Source: JAFGUB01 sp050305515 (lineage in GTDB: Bacteria > Campylobacterota > Campylobacteria > Campylobacterales > Sulfurimonadaceae). Taken from it: DNA of 64,000 nt. Position 1 is the stretch's first letter. Each line of letters starts with the position of its first letter. The notes under the pieces are model-generated. The model searched no databases and was not told the origin of the DNA. It saw only the letters and a list, made by a program, of their open reading frames with translations. A program made the position numbers and the translations under genes. The stretch spans positions 25,560 to 89,559 of the forward strand of contig JBNLFL010000016.1 of NCBI GenBank assembly GCA_050305515.1, given 5' to 3'. This document shows, piece after piece, positions 8,707 to 16,145 of the stretch.

Positions 8707-9429
8707 AAATTCCGTCATCCATTTTCTGTAGAGCAGCGGTACATGCTGCCGCTGCAAGCGTTCGTTGCGGCGCGATTCAATAGTCACCTTCTCAAAGAAG
8801 AGCCGCCAGAGCTCTGCATAGCGTTTTTCATCGGAATCGGTCTGTGGCAGTTCATAGTCATGCACGGCGTGCAGTTGCATGGAATCGTGCGTACGGACAA
8901 GCGCTGTTGCGCGTTTGAGATCGTGAATGATGAACGGCTCCGGACCGAAACGTTTTTTGAAGTGGCGTCCCATCAGCGGCAGGACATTTTGGGGCGGTTC
9001 GATACGGGCATAGAGCACTCCCGACACCACACTTTCGAAACGGGCGAAACCGACCATCTGATGCAGGGTGCCCAGCAGGCGGTGCTCGTACTGTTCAACC
9101 GCATAAACGACAGGGTGGGAGAGTGAGTCCAGAAAGCGGGGCGATTTAAAGCCGAGTCGTATGTACTGCAGCAGTTGCATTTCGGGGGAGAGTGTGTCAC
9201 ACAAAAATGCGTGATAGATACGCTCACAGTTGTTTTTGCCCAGTTGCCGCTTCATGGCATCAAAAAGCCTGCCGCTTTGCTCCATATCGGTTTCTATTAT
9301 TTGCGGCTGTTCAAAAAGCCCCGCTTCAGCGTTGCTTCGCCCGATGCGTTCGGGGAGAACACGGCGTTCATAGCTCTGTACGACACAACTAAGAAAGCCT
9401 TCAAAACTGCCGTCGTAAACCCAGAACAC
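8701..9429 (-). CDS. TIGR03915/DUF4130 family putative DNA metabolism protein
   Basis: A 242-residue protein matching the TIGR03915 family by its N-terminal WVYDGSFEGFLSCV signature and overall organisation. Members are nearly always encoded beside a TIGR03916 radical SAM protein. The pair is predicted, not proven, to act in DNA modification or repair. Its GTG start overlaps the radical SAM stop by one base (TAGTG), so translation is coupled. No other domain is visible. Family recognition is from memory of the conserved neighbourhood and sequence signature. Confidence 0.82.
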   Translation of the reverse strand: MFWVYDGSFEGFLSCVVQSYERRVLPERIGRSNAEAGLFEQPQIIETDMEQSGRLFDAMKRQLGKNNCERIYHAFLCDTLSPEMQLLQYIRLGFKSPRFLDSLSHPVVYAVEQYEHRLLGTLHQMVGFARFESVVSGVLYARIEPPQNVLPLMGRHFKKRFGPEPFIIHDLKRATALVRTHDSMQLHAVHDYELPQTDSDEKRYAELWRLFFEKVTIESRRNERLQRQHVPLLYRKWMTEFS

Positions 9430-10664
9430 TACAGTTCCCCTCCAAGTGCGCTGATCTGGTCAAAAAGGCTGGGCTGAACGTAGGCCATCGGCTTTGGAAG
9501 CGAAAGAAGGCGGGTTTCAAGCTGTTCGAACCTCAAAATCGTATTATCAAACGTGCGGCCGTCTGCGGTAATGAAATAGCGGGCCCGTTTGAGCGGAATC
9601 TTCATGGTTTCAAGCGCTGCAAAGTCGAGCCTGCGGTAGCGTCTGGCACGTAAAATCTTGCCCACACTGCGTACGCCAAGTCCCGGAACTCGTAGCAGCA
9701 TCTCTTTATCGGCACGGTTGATCTCCAGCGGAAAATGGTGCAGGTTTCGCAGCGCCCATGCCATCTTGGGATCGAACCGTTCATCCAGAAACGGGTGGGT
9801 ATCGGAGACAATCTCGTCATAGCGGAAGTGGTAAAAACGCATCAGCCAGTCTGCCTGATAGAGCCGGTGTTCGCGCAGCAGCGGTGCGGGTGTGGAGAGC
9901 GCAGGCAGATTTTTGTGGGAGTTGACCGGAAGGTAGGCGCTGTAGTAGACCCGCTTGAGCAGGGCCTGATGGTAGAGCGCGCTGCTGAGCTTGAGAATCT
10001 GAAGATCGCTCTCAGGTGTCGCACCGATAATGAGCTGCGTGCTCATGCCAATGGGCTTTTTGCCGCGTTCAAGAGAGAAGTCCCTTGCCTGATGCAGGGG
10101 CTGCAATACCTTTTCCTTGCTTTTTTCGGGTGCTAGCAGCCTCAGACTCTCGGAACTCGGCAGTTCAATGTTGGAGCTGACCCTGTCGGCAAGCAGGCTC
10201 GCTTCGCGGATCAGCTCGGGGTCGGAGCCGGGAATGAGTTTGAGATGCACATAGCCGTTAAAGCCGTAAGTGTGGCGCAGCAGTTTGAGGGTCTTTAGCA
10301 GAAGGCGCATGGTGTGATCTTCGCTGCTGATAATGCCCGAACTGAGAAATAGCCCCTCGATGTAGTTGCGTTTGTAAAAATTGACCGTAAGTTCCGCGAC
10401 CTCTTCGGGTGTGAATGCGGCGCGCCTGCGGTCATTGCTGCTGCGGTTGATGCAGTAGGCACAGTCGTAAATGCAGTGATTGGTAAAGAGAATCTTGAGC
10501 AGCGAAATGCAGCGTCCGTCCGCCGAAAAGGCATGGCAGATGCCGCTGGCGTGGGTAGCCCCGAGGCTGCCGTAGCTTTCGGTGCGTGTCGAACCCGATG
10601 ACGAACAGGAGACATCGTATTTCGCCGCATCGGTCAAAATGGAAAGTTTGGTTTCAAGAGTCAT
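9429..10664 (-). CDS. TIGR03916-type radical SAM protein with helix-hairpin-helix domain
   Basis: A 411-residue putative DNA modification/repair radical SAM enzyme. The cluster-binding motif CIYDCAYC (CxxxCxxC) is near residue 64. A helix-hairpin-helix DNA-binding motif (EINRADKEMLLRVPGLGVRSVG) is near residue 330. It is the first gene of a two-gene unit with the DUF4130 protein. No convincing ribosome site precedes the ATG at 10664. The reaction is unknown; the HhH motif and the constant partner suggest nucleic-acid substrates. Confidence 0.85.
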   Translation of the reverse strand: MTLETKLSILTDAAKYDVSCSSSGSTRTESYGSLGATHASGICHAFSADGRCISLLKILFTNHCIYDCAYCINRSSNDRRRAAFTPEEVAELTVNFYKRNYIEGLFLSSGIISSEDHTMRLLLKTLKLLRHTYGFNGYVHLKLIPGSDPELIREASLLADRVSSNIELPSSESLRLLAPEKSKEKVLQPLHQARDFSLERGKKPIGMSTQLIIGATPESDLQILKLSSALYHQALLKRVYYSAYLPVNSHKNLPALSTPAPLLREHRLYQADWLMRFYHFRYDEIVSDTHPFLDERFDPKMAWALRNLHHFPLEINRADKEMLLRVPGLGVRSVGKILRARRYRRLDFAALETMKIPLKRARYFITADGRTFDNTILRFEQLETRLLSLPKPMAYVQPSLFDQISALGGEL

Positions 10665-10765
10665 AAAAAAAGGGTAGCAAAAGCAGAAAAGAGAGAGTGA
10701 AAATATGGCACAACGTCAGAAAAACAGCGTGGAGTGTTTTAGGGGCAATGCCTTTACATGTAAGG

Positions 10766-10879
10766 TTAAAACCAGATACAGTAAAGTCCGAACAGACCGA
10801 TAAAAAGCGGTCCGATCAGATGGCCCAGACTTGCAACCAGCGCACGTGAGTTGCACGATTCACATGAAGAAGGGGTCAT
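10766..10879 (-). CDS. tiny CxxC membrane protein (37 aa)
   Basis: A small open frame starting at ATG 10879 with an excellent AAGGAG 6 nt upstream. The product has a CESC motif at residues 6-9 and a single hydrophobic helix near the C terminus (LIGPLFIGLFGLYCIWF). It overlaps the end of the preceding 55-residue membrane gene by 20 nt, as in a two-gene operon. No homologue is recognised. Similarity in size and pattern to the CxxC micro-protein at 46549-46662 is worth noting. A TTACATGTAA site (10754-10763) lies just past the stop. Confidence 0.5.
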   Translation of the reverse strand: MTPSSCESCNSRALVASLGHLIGPLFIGLFGLYCIWF

Positions 10880-11027
10880 GGTCACTCCTTCGATGACGGT
10901 AGCTTGTAAAACGTTGTTTGGCTTCGAGCAGTTGATACCCGATCCAGTAGCGGTAACTGTGAATGAAACGCGCCAGAGCAATGATGACCAGAAAGGTCAG
11001 CGTAATGAAGAATATATTCATAGGCAT
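10860..11027 (-). CDS. small single-helix membrane protein (55 aa)
   Basis: The frame starts at ATG 11027 with AAGG 6 nt upstream. A start two codons later is possible, and a longer frame to 11069 lacks a ribosome site. The product begins with one transmembrane helix (IFFITLTFLVIIALARFI) and continues with a basic, tyrosine-rich cytoplasmic tail (SYRYWIGYQLLEAKQRF). It is followed in overlapping phase by the CxxC micro-protein. No family recognised. A TTACATGTAA copy (11118-11127) lies 91 nt upstream. Confidence 0.5.
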   Translation of the reverse strand: MPMNIFFITLTFLVIIALARFIHSYRYWIGYQLLEAKQRFTSYRHRRSDHDPFFM

Positions 11028-11146
11028 ACAAACCTTCTTGGTTGAATTTTGAATGAAGATTATATTCATAAAATTGAATCGACGGTAAATCGTGACGGCG
11101 TATTCTGGCCTAAACGTTTACATGTAAAACAGATGTCGACGAGGCT

Positions 11147-13414
11147 TCATGTGTCGGCGGTAGCTTCGCGAAGCTTTTTTGGAAGCGTGATGACGGCGGC
11201 ACATCCCTGTCCGCGGTTCTCAAGGGTAAGTGCGCCGCGAAAATAGTTCTGGATAATGGTCCGGCTCATGTAAAGGCCGATGCCGCTTCCCTTTCCCTGC
11301 TCCTTGGTGGTGTAATAGGGTTCGAAAAGGCGCGGCTGGATATCTTCTTTCAAGCCGATGCCGTTATCGACAATTTCGATACGCAGCGTATTCTGGTTGT
11401 CGAAGAGGTAGAACGTAATTTTGCCATTTTGTGTGTTTTTCTTCTCATTCCGCTCTTTGATGGCGTCGATGGCATTACTCATCAGGTTAAGAAACACCTG
11501 TCGTAAATGGTTGGCATTCCCATGGATATGCAAAGTCTGGTCACTGATTTCCGTCATATCGACTTCAATATCGTTGTTATGGAGCTGGGCTGAAAAAAGG
11601 GCTACGGCATCCTGAAGTGCCTGTGCTACAGAGAAGTCCTGATCGCCGCTTGAGGGTTTGAAAAAGTTCCTGAAATCTTCAATGGTCTGGGAAAGATGGT
11701 TGACCTGTTGCATGCCTAACGCGACACTCTCTTGAATGTAGGCATCATCAAGCTCACCGCTTTTCTGGGCACTGAGCATATCCTGAAGATAGAGTGCAAT
11801 GGCGTTAAGCGGCTGGCGCCACTGGTGGGCGATGGCGCTGATCATCTCCCCCATTGCGGCAAGCTTTGACTGCTGAATCAGCAGCTGCTCCTGTTCATGC
11901 CGCTTGGCACTCTCTTCGGCAACACGCTCTTCAAGATGATGGGTCAGGGTTTCCGATTCGGTGATGTCGTAATTGATGCCGATCATCCGCGTCGCCTCTC
12001 CCTGAATGTCATAAAGAATATCCGCATAGGATTTGATGGTCCTCACTTCACCGTTGTCCTGCCGGAGAATATGGAATTTGGAATCAAAACGCCGGTGATT
12101 GGTGATGGCAGACATAATTTCGTCGGCCACGCGTGCGGCATCTTCGGGAAAGACACAGCGCTCCCATGCATCATAAGTGGAATCAAAATCGCTTCGTTTA
12201 ATACCATAGAGTTTGAAAAGTGTGTCATCCCACTCCAGATCCTGTGTGACGAGATTCAGGTCCCATACCCCGACCTGACCGCTTTCAGAGGCGACACGCA
12301 ACCGGTGCTCGCTCAGACTCAGTTTTTCGCCGAGTTTCCGGCTCTCATCAAGAAGCTGGCGGATCTTGCGGTTTTTCTCTTCAAAAGCTTTGGCTGCGCG
12401 GGTGAGTTTGCCAATGTCATCGTCAGCGACATTCTCCGGTATGGTGACATCCTGCTGCGATGCGGTAAGGGCTTCAAAGGTTTGGGTCATTTCGCGTAGC
12501 GGAGTGGTAATGATCTTGATAAGCACCCAGGAGCTTGCGAACATGGCCAGTAGGAAAAGCAGGACTGTTACAAGAAGAATCCGGCGTAATTTTTCCGCAT
12601 TATGACTCAGTTCTCCGCGCAAAACATCAAAGGCTTTGGTCGCTTCAAGACGCAGCTCTTTGGCGTAATAGAGCATTTCGTGGGCTTCACCGCTCATGAC
12701 GACATCAAGCATCAGGTAGGCGCGAAAGTGCTGAAGCGATTTGACGACAATCGTATGAAACTGATCCAGAGCGCTCACAAGGCTCGCAGATTCGTGCGAA
12801 CGGCTCTGTGCAAGGATTTGTGTCTGCTTCAGTGTTGCGAGCGCCTTTTCGGCGTAGGAGCGGTCAAGTGTCTCAAAATAGCGGATGACCCCTTTTTCCA
12901 CCTTCATAAGATTGTTGAGTAGCTTGATATAGTGCATCTGTTGTCTGGGATCGTTTTCCTTTGCCTGTAGCGCGGAGATTTCGGTTTCGATCGCTTCGGC
13001 AGTGGCGTGCAGGGTGTCCCGAAGTTCATTGTGAATCGGGCGTTGCAGCTTCATGATGGCAAAGTTGCTCATATAATTGTCAAGATGCGATTTCAGTTTG
13101 GTGACTATCATCTGAAGTTCACTTGCCGAGGAAGCATCAAGAAGCTGGATGTTCGTACGAACTGTGGAGGCAAGAGATTCCGCAGCATTGATGGAGTCGG
13201 CATCACCGGTGAGCGTAAAGTTGAGGACGTGACGTTTAAGCTCTTCGATATGGGTAGCCATAGCCATATCTTCCTGTAGCGTACGTGAATGCCGGTTAAG
13301 CTCTTCAAGCTGTTTTCCGGTGTGTTCCAGCTGGATCATGGAAACAAGCATCAGTGTGAGCATCAAGAAGGTGGAAAAGAGCAGGGTCAGATAGATTTTA
13401 GTATTGAGCTTCAT
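11147..13414 (-). CDS. membrane sensor histidine kinase (4HB-HAMP-PAS) linked to a solute-binding protein
   Basis: A 755-residue hybrid-less sensor kinase. Layout: TM1 (IYLTLLFSTFLMLTLMLVSM, about 7-27), a long helical periplasmic region to about 280, TM2 (ILLVTVLLFLLAMFASSWVL), HAMP, PAS (VGVWDLNLVTQDLEWDDTLF, about 380-500), phospho-acceptor AAMGEMISAIAHQWRQPLN, N box LMSNAIDAIKE and G box GSGIGLYMSR. ATG 13414 has AAGG upstream; the stop of the solute-binding protein is only 10 nt away. No response regulator is adjacent. The periplasmic helical bundle and co-transcribed binding protein suggest ligand sensing through the binding protein, as in TorT/TorS. Confidence 0.88.
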   Translation of the reverse strand: MKLNTKIYLTLLFSTFLMLTLMLVSMIQLEHTGKQLEELNRHSRTLQEDMAMATHIEELKRHVLNFTLTGDADSINAAESLASTVRTNIQLLDASSASELQMIVTKLKSHLDNYMSNFAIMKLQRPIHNELRDTLHATAEAIETEISALQAKENDPRQQMHYIKLLNNLMKVEKGVIRYFETLDRSYAEKALATLKQTQILAQSRSHESASLVSALDQFHTIVVKSLQHFRAYLMLDVVMSGEAHEMLYYAKELRLEATKAFDVLRGELSHNAEKLRRILLVTVLLFLLAMFASSWVLIKIITTPLREMTQTFEALTASQQDVTIPENVADDDIGKLTRAAKAFEEKNRKIRQLLDESRKLGEKLSLSEHRLRVASESGQVGVWDLNLVTQDLEWDDTLFKLYGIKRSDFDSTYDAWERCVFPEDAARVADEIMSAITNHRRFDSKFHILRQDNGEVRTIKSYADILYDIQGEATRMIGINYDITESETLTHHLEERVAEESAKRHEQEQLLIQQSKLAAMGEMISAIAHQWRQPLNAIALYLQDMLSAQKSGELDDAYIQESVALGMQQVNHLSQTIEDFRNFFKPSSGDQDFSVAQALQDAVALFSAQLHNNDIEVDMTEISDQTLHIHGNANHLRQVFLNLMSNAIDAIKERNEKKNTQNGKITFYLFDNQNTLRIEIVDNGIGLKEDIQPRLFEPYYTTKEQGKGSGIGLYMSRTIIQNYFRGALTLENRGQGCAAVITLPKKLREATADT

Positions 13415-13424
13415 TATCTGTACC

Positions 13425-14702
13425 TTATGCAAGAGTCCCGACAGGCTGGGTACGTACGAAACGGTTCCATTTGTCAAGGGCATATTCAAAGTTCGGCATT
13501 ACGGTATTCCAGACGGCAATGTGGCTGAAACGGTTAATATAGGAACCGCCGGTCCGAATATCGCCGGGGTGAACGGAGATCTTTCCGTCCGTACCGTAAA
13601 GTGCTTTGGCAGCGGGTTTTCCCTCGTACCAGTAATCCCACTCTTCAGGTTCCATCAGGGGTCTGGAGCGCTGCGGATTGGAGATGTAATAGCCCTGCCG
13701 GGCAATAAATGCTCCCGGCCATCCCGAGAGCCACCAGTTCATGTAGGCGTAGGCGGCTTCCTTGCGCTCGTCGCTGCTTTCGCTTGAGAGACTCATGACA
13801 CCGTACCAGGCACGATATCCCTCTTTGGGCGCGGCGTAGATGCAGGGAATGCCCATGCCGTTAAGCGAGGTGATAGCCGGGGAAAACATGCTCTCGATAT
13901 CGACCTGACCGCTTGCCATCAAATCGACGGATTGGGGAACGGAGTTCCAGACACCCCGAAAATGGCCGTTGCGGCGGTAACGCATGAGCACTTCAAAGAG
14001 TGCGTCGATCTCGCTGCGCGTAAGATTGCCGATATCCTTGAACCTGACCAGACCGCGCGCCTGCGTTGCCAAAATGGCATCGAAAAGTCCGATGCTGGGT
14101 TCGTTGACCAGTGCCACACGGCCTTTGTAACGCTCATCGAGAAGCCATCCCCAGCTTTCACTCTGATAGGGTGTCCCTCTGGGAATTACGGTGCTGTTGT
14201 ATCCGAAAGAGTCGACATTGTGGACGTAGGGCATGAAACTGATCTGCTCCGTAGGCGTTTTGCCAAGCGAACCATCAGACTGGATGAAGAGAATTTTGTT
14301 GGGAACGTCTCCCGCTCCGGGGAGTGCTTCGGGAACGATGCGGCCGGTTTTTGGCAGGTCGTTGATTTCATTCCAATAGGTGAGACGTTTGATATCGATA
14401 GGTTGAATGGCACCGGAACTCCAGAGCAGACGGGTCGAATTGGACCACTGTTCGTAGAGGTCGAATGATGTCGGATCGGTGATTGCTTTCATCAGGACTT
14501 CGGCGCTGCCTCCGGGAAAAAACTCGATGTTGATTCCCAACTCGATCTGGGCACGTCGGCGCAGCGGTTCCTGAAGTGTCACATGAGTACCGAGCACCTT
14601 GATGGTGGGATATTTATTACGTGCATGCAAAATGGCGGGAAATGTAAATGCTGCTGCCGCAACGGCACTTTTTTGTAAAAAACGGCGTCGTTTTTCATTC
14701 AT
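13425..14702 (-). CDS. Tat-exported extracellular solute-binding protein (PotD/PotF-like)
   Basis: A 425-residue periplasmic binding protein of the polyamine/iron-type ABC family. The N terminus has a twin-arginine signal (KRRRFLQKSAVAAAAFTFPA) ending before HARN. Features of the fold include LFDAILATQARGL, VPQSVDLMASGQVDIE and the aromatic-rich C-terminal lobe. ATG 14702 has GGTGAG at good spacing; an in-frame ATG at 14717 does not. No ABC permease or ATPase is adjacent. Instead a sensor kinase follows by 10 nt, suggesting a sensing rather than transport role. The ligand cannot be told from sequence. Confidence 0.82.
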   Translation of the reverse strand: MNEKRRRFLQKSAVAAAAFTFPAILHARNKYPTIKVLGTHVTLQEPLRRRAQIELGINIEFFPGGSAEVLMKAITDPTSFDLYEQWSNSTRLLWSSGAIQPIDIKRLTYWNEINDLPKTGRIVPEALPGAGDVPNKILFIQSDGSLGKTPTEQISFMPYVHNVDSFGYNSTVIPRGTPYQSESWGWLLDERYKGRVALVNEPSIGLFDAILATQARGLVRFKDIGNLTRSEIDALFEVLMRYRRNGHFRGVWNSVPQSVDLMASGQVDIESMFSPAITSLNGMGIPCIYAAPKEGYRAWYGVMSLSSESSDERKEAAYAYMNWWLSGWPGAFIARQGYYISNPQRSRPLMEPEEWDYWYEGKPAAKALYGTDGKISVHPGDIRTGGSYINRFSHIAVWNTVMPNFEYALDKWNRFVRTQPVGTLA

Positions 14703-14787
14703 TGAACACTCACCCATGCATTGATATTTCTAATAATATCACAAGCAGGAAGAATATAAATTACACTTTACATGTAAGGAAGAATTT

Positions 14788-15426
14788 TCAGGGAGCAAGG
14801 CGCGAAATCTGCCATCCTGTTTCGATTTTCGTATAGAGTATGCGGTCATGCAGGCGGCTTTCGCGTCCCTGCCAGAACTCGATGCTCTCAGGAACAATGC
14901 GGTAGCCGCCCCAGAAGTCGGGCAGGGGAATTTCGCCGTTTTTAAACTTCGCCGCCATCTTCTCCAGCTGCATGGCGAGTGCCTTGCGCGAGGTGATGAT
15001 CTTTGATTGGTCGCTTACCCACGCACCGAGCTGGCTGCCGCGCGAGCGTTTCATGAAATAGGCGGCGGACTCTGCCGTGCTGATCTTTTCGCAGCGTCCG
15101 CGAATGCGTACCTGACGCTCCAGCTCAAGCCATAAAAAAGCTGCCGCTACCTGCGGATTGGCATGAAGTTCATGGGCTTTGACGCTGTTGTAATTGGTAA
15201 AAAAGACAAAGCCTTTCTCATCGAAAATTTTAAGCAGTACCGCACGGATGTTGGGCATTCCTGAAGCATCTGCCGTCGCGAGCTGCATGGCGTTGGGCTC
15301 GAGCACTTCACTTTTGAGTGCTTCGCCAAACCACGTTTCAAACTGTAGGAACGGGCTAGTGTCGACCTGTGATTCATCAAGTTCTGCGTGACGGTAGTCA
15401 CGGCGCATGTCATAAAGGTTCAGCAT
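14788..15426 (-). CDS. pdxH: pyridoxamine 5'-phosphate oxidase
   Basis: A 212-residue FMN enzyme that oxidises pyridoxine or pyridoxamine 5'-phosphate to PLP. Family signatures are NAMQLATADASGMPNIRAVL, GFVFFTNYNSVKAHEL, FLWLELERQVRIRG, SRGSQLGAWVSDQS and the C-terminal WQGRESRLHDR plus ISRLAP. Length is typical. It starts 5 nt after the small secreted protein's stop, so it is the last gene of the long operon that begins at 25090. The link between PLP synthesis and that surface operon is probably only transcriptional. Confidence 0.93.
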   Translation of the reverse strand: MLNLYDMRRDYRHAELDESQVDTSPFLQFETWFGEALKSEVLEPNAMQLATADASGMPNIRAVLLKIFDEKGFVFFTNYNSVKAHELHANPQVAAAFLWLELERQVRIRGRCEKISTAESAAYFMKRSRGSQLGAWVSDQSKIITSRKALAMQLEKMAAKFKNGEIPLPDFWGGYRIVPESIEFWQGRESRLHDRILYTKIETGWQISRLAP

Positions 15427-15431
15427 GTGGT

Positions 15432-16130
15432 TCAGGGCAGCGGACGGAGCACAGGCTTAGGTTTTTTGTCATGGTCGTAATACCTGCTGACCCATTGGCG
15501 CTCGATATCGTTCCATGTGCGGCTGCTTACCTCTTCCTGACGGCTGTTTTCACGCTGGGCGAAACGCTGCGCAATGGAGTCTTCAAGTGACGTGTCGTCA
15601 GAAGCTACGCCAGCTACGGGAGCACACCAGCGTTCGAGGTCCGCTTTGAGGGAGAGCATCTGCTTTTGCAGCGCATCAAGCTTGGTTTGCGTCTCTTTGA
15701 GCTCTTTTTCTATGGTAGCGCTGTTGGAGTGTGACCACGCGGCAATGTTGTCAAGATATTTGATGGCGACCGGAAGCGGTATATTGCTTTTGCCCATCAC
15801 CGAGAAGGTACCGTTATCGGAGATCTGCCCATGCTTGGCGGGAATGCGCGTGTTGAGTGTAAGGCGTTCACGCGGGGTAAGTGCACTTTTTTTGTTCTGG
15901 ATGGCAATGGCGTTGCGGATGACGTTGCGGGTGGCTTCGGTATCCCAGATGATTTGCCCCAGACGCTGCTGCTCGCTCTCCCAGAACGCTTCATCGGTAT
16001 AAAGTTCCGACCATGCCGCTTCGAGTTTGGCATAGTCACGGCTAAGGGTGTTGCACTCTTCGGGGCTCATGGCATACAGCGTCACGAAAAGAAACGCTGT
16101 CGCGGTGAGGGTTAATGTAATACGTTGCAT
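15432..16130 (-). CDS. secreted coiled-coil protein of unknown function
   Basis: A 232-residue product with a signal peptide (MQRITLTLTATAFLFVTLYA), then a mostly helical, polar sequence. A coiled-coil-like segment (KELKETQTKLDALQKQML, about 140-165) lies in the second half. Two cysteines (MSPEECN and ERWCAPV) could pair in the periplasm. No family recognised. An AGGAG ribosome site supports the start. It lies 15 nt downstream of the giant secreted protein and 5 nt upstream of pdxH, and is best viewed as an accessory of the CsgG-linked operon. Confidence 0.6.
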   Translation of the reverse strand: MQRITLTLTATAFLFVTLYAMSPEECNTLSRDYAKLEAAWSELYTDEAFWESEQQRLGQIIWDTEATRNVIRNAIAIQNKKSALTPRERLTLNTRIPAKHGQISDNGTFSVMGKSNIPLPVAIKYLDNIAAWSHSNSATIEKELKETQTKLDALQKQMLSLKADLERWCAPVAGVASDDTSLEDSIAQRFAQRENSRQEEVSSRTWNDIERQWVSRYYDHDKKPKPVLRPLP

Positions 16131-16145
16131 GATAACTCCTTTGTT

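Noticed and set aside
10704..10802. 32-codon plus-strand frame containing the palindrome at 10754
   Set aside because: Basic, motif-free sequence with only a weak purine run upstream; it also runs antisense to the small CxxC gene.
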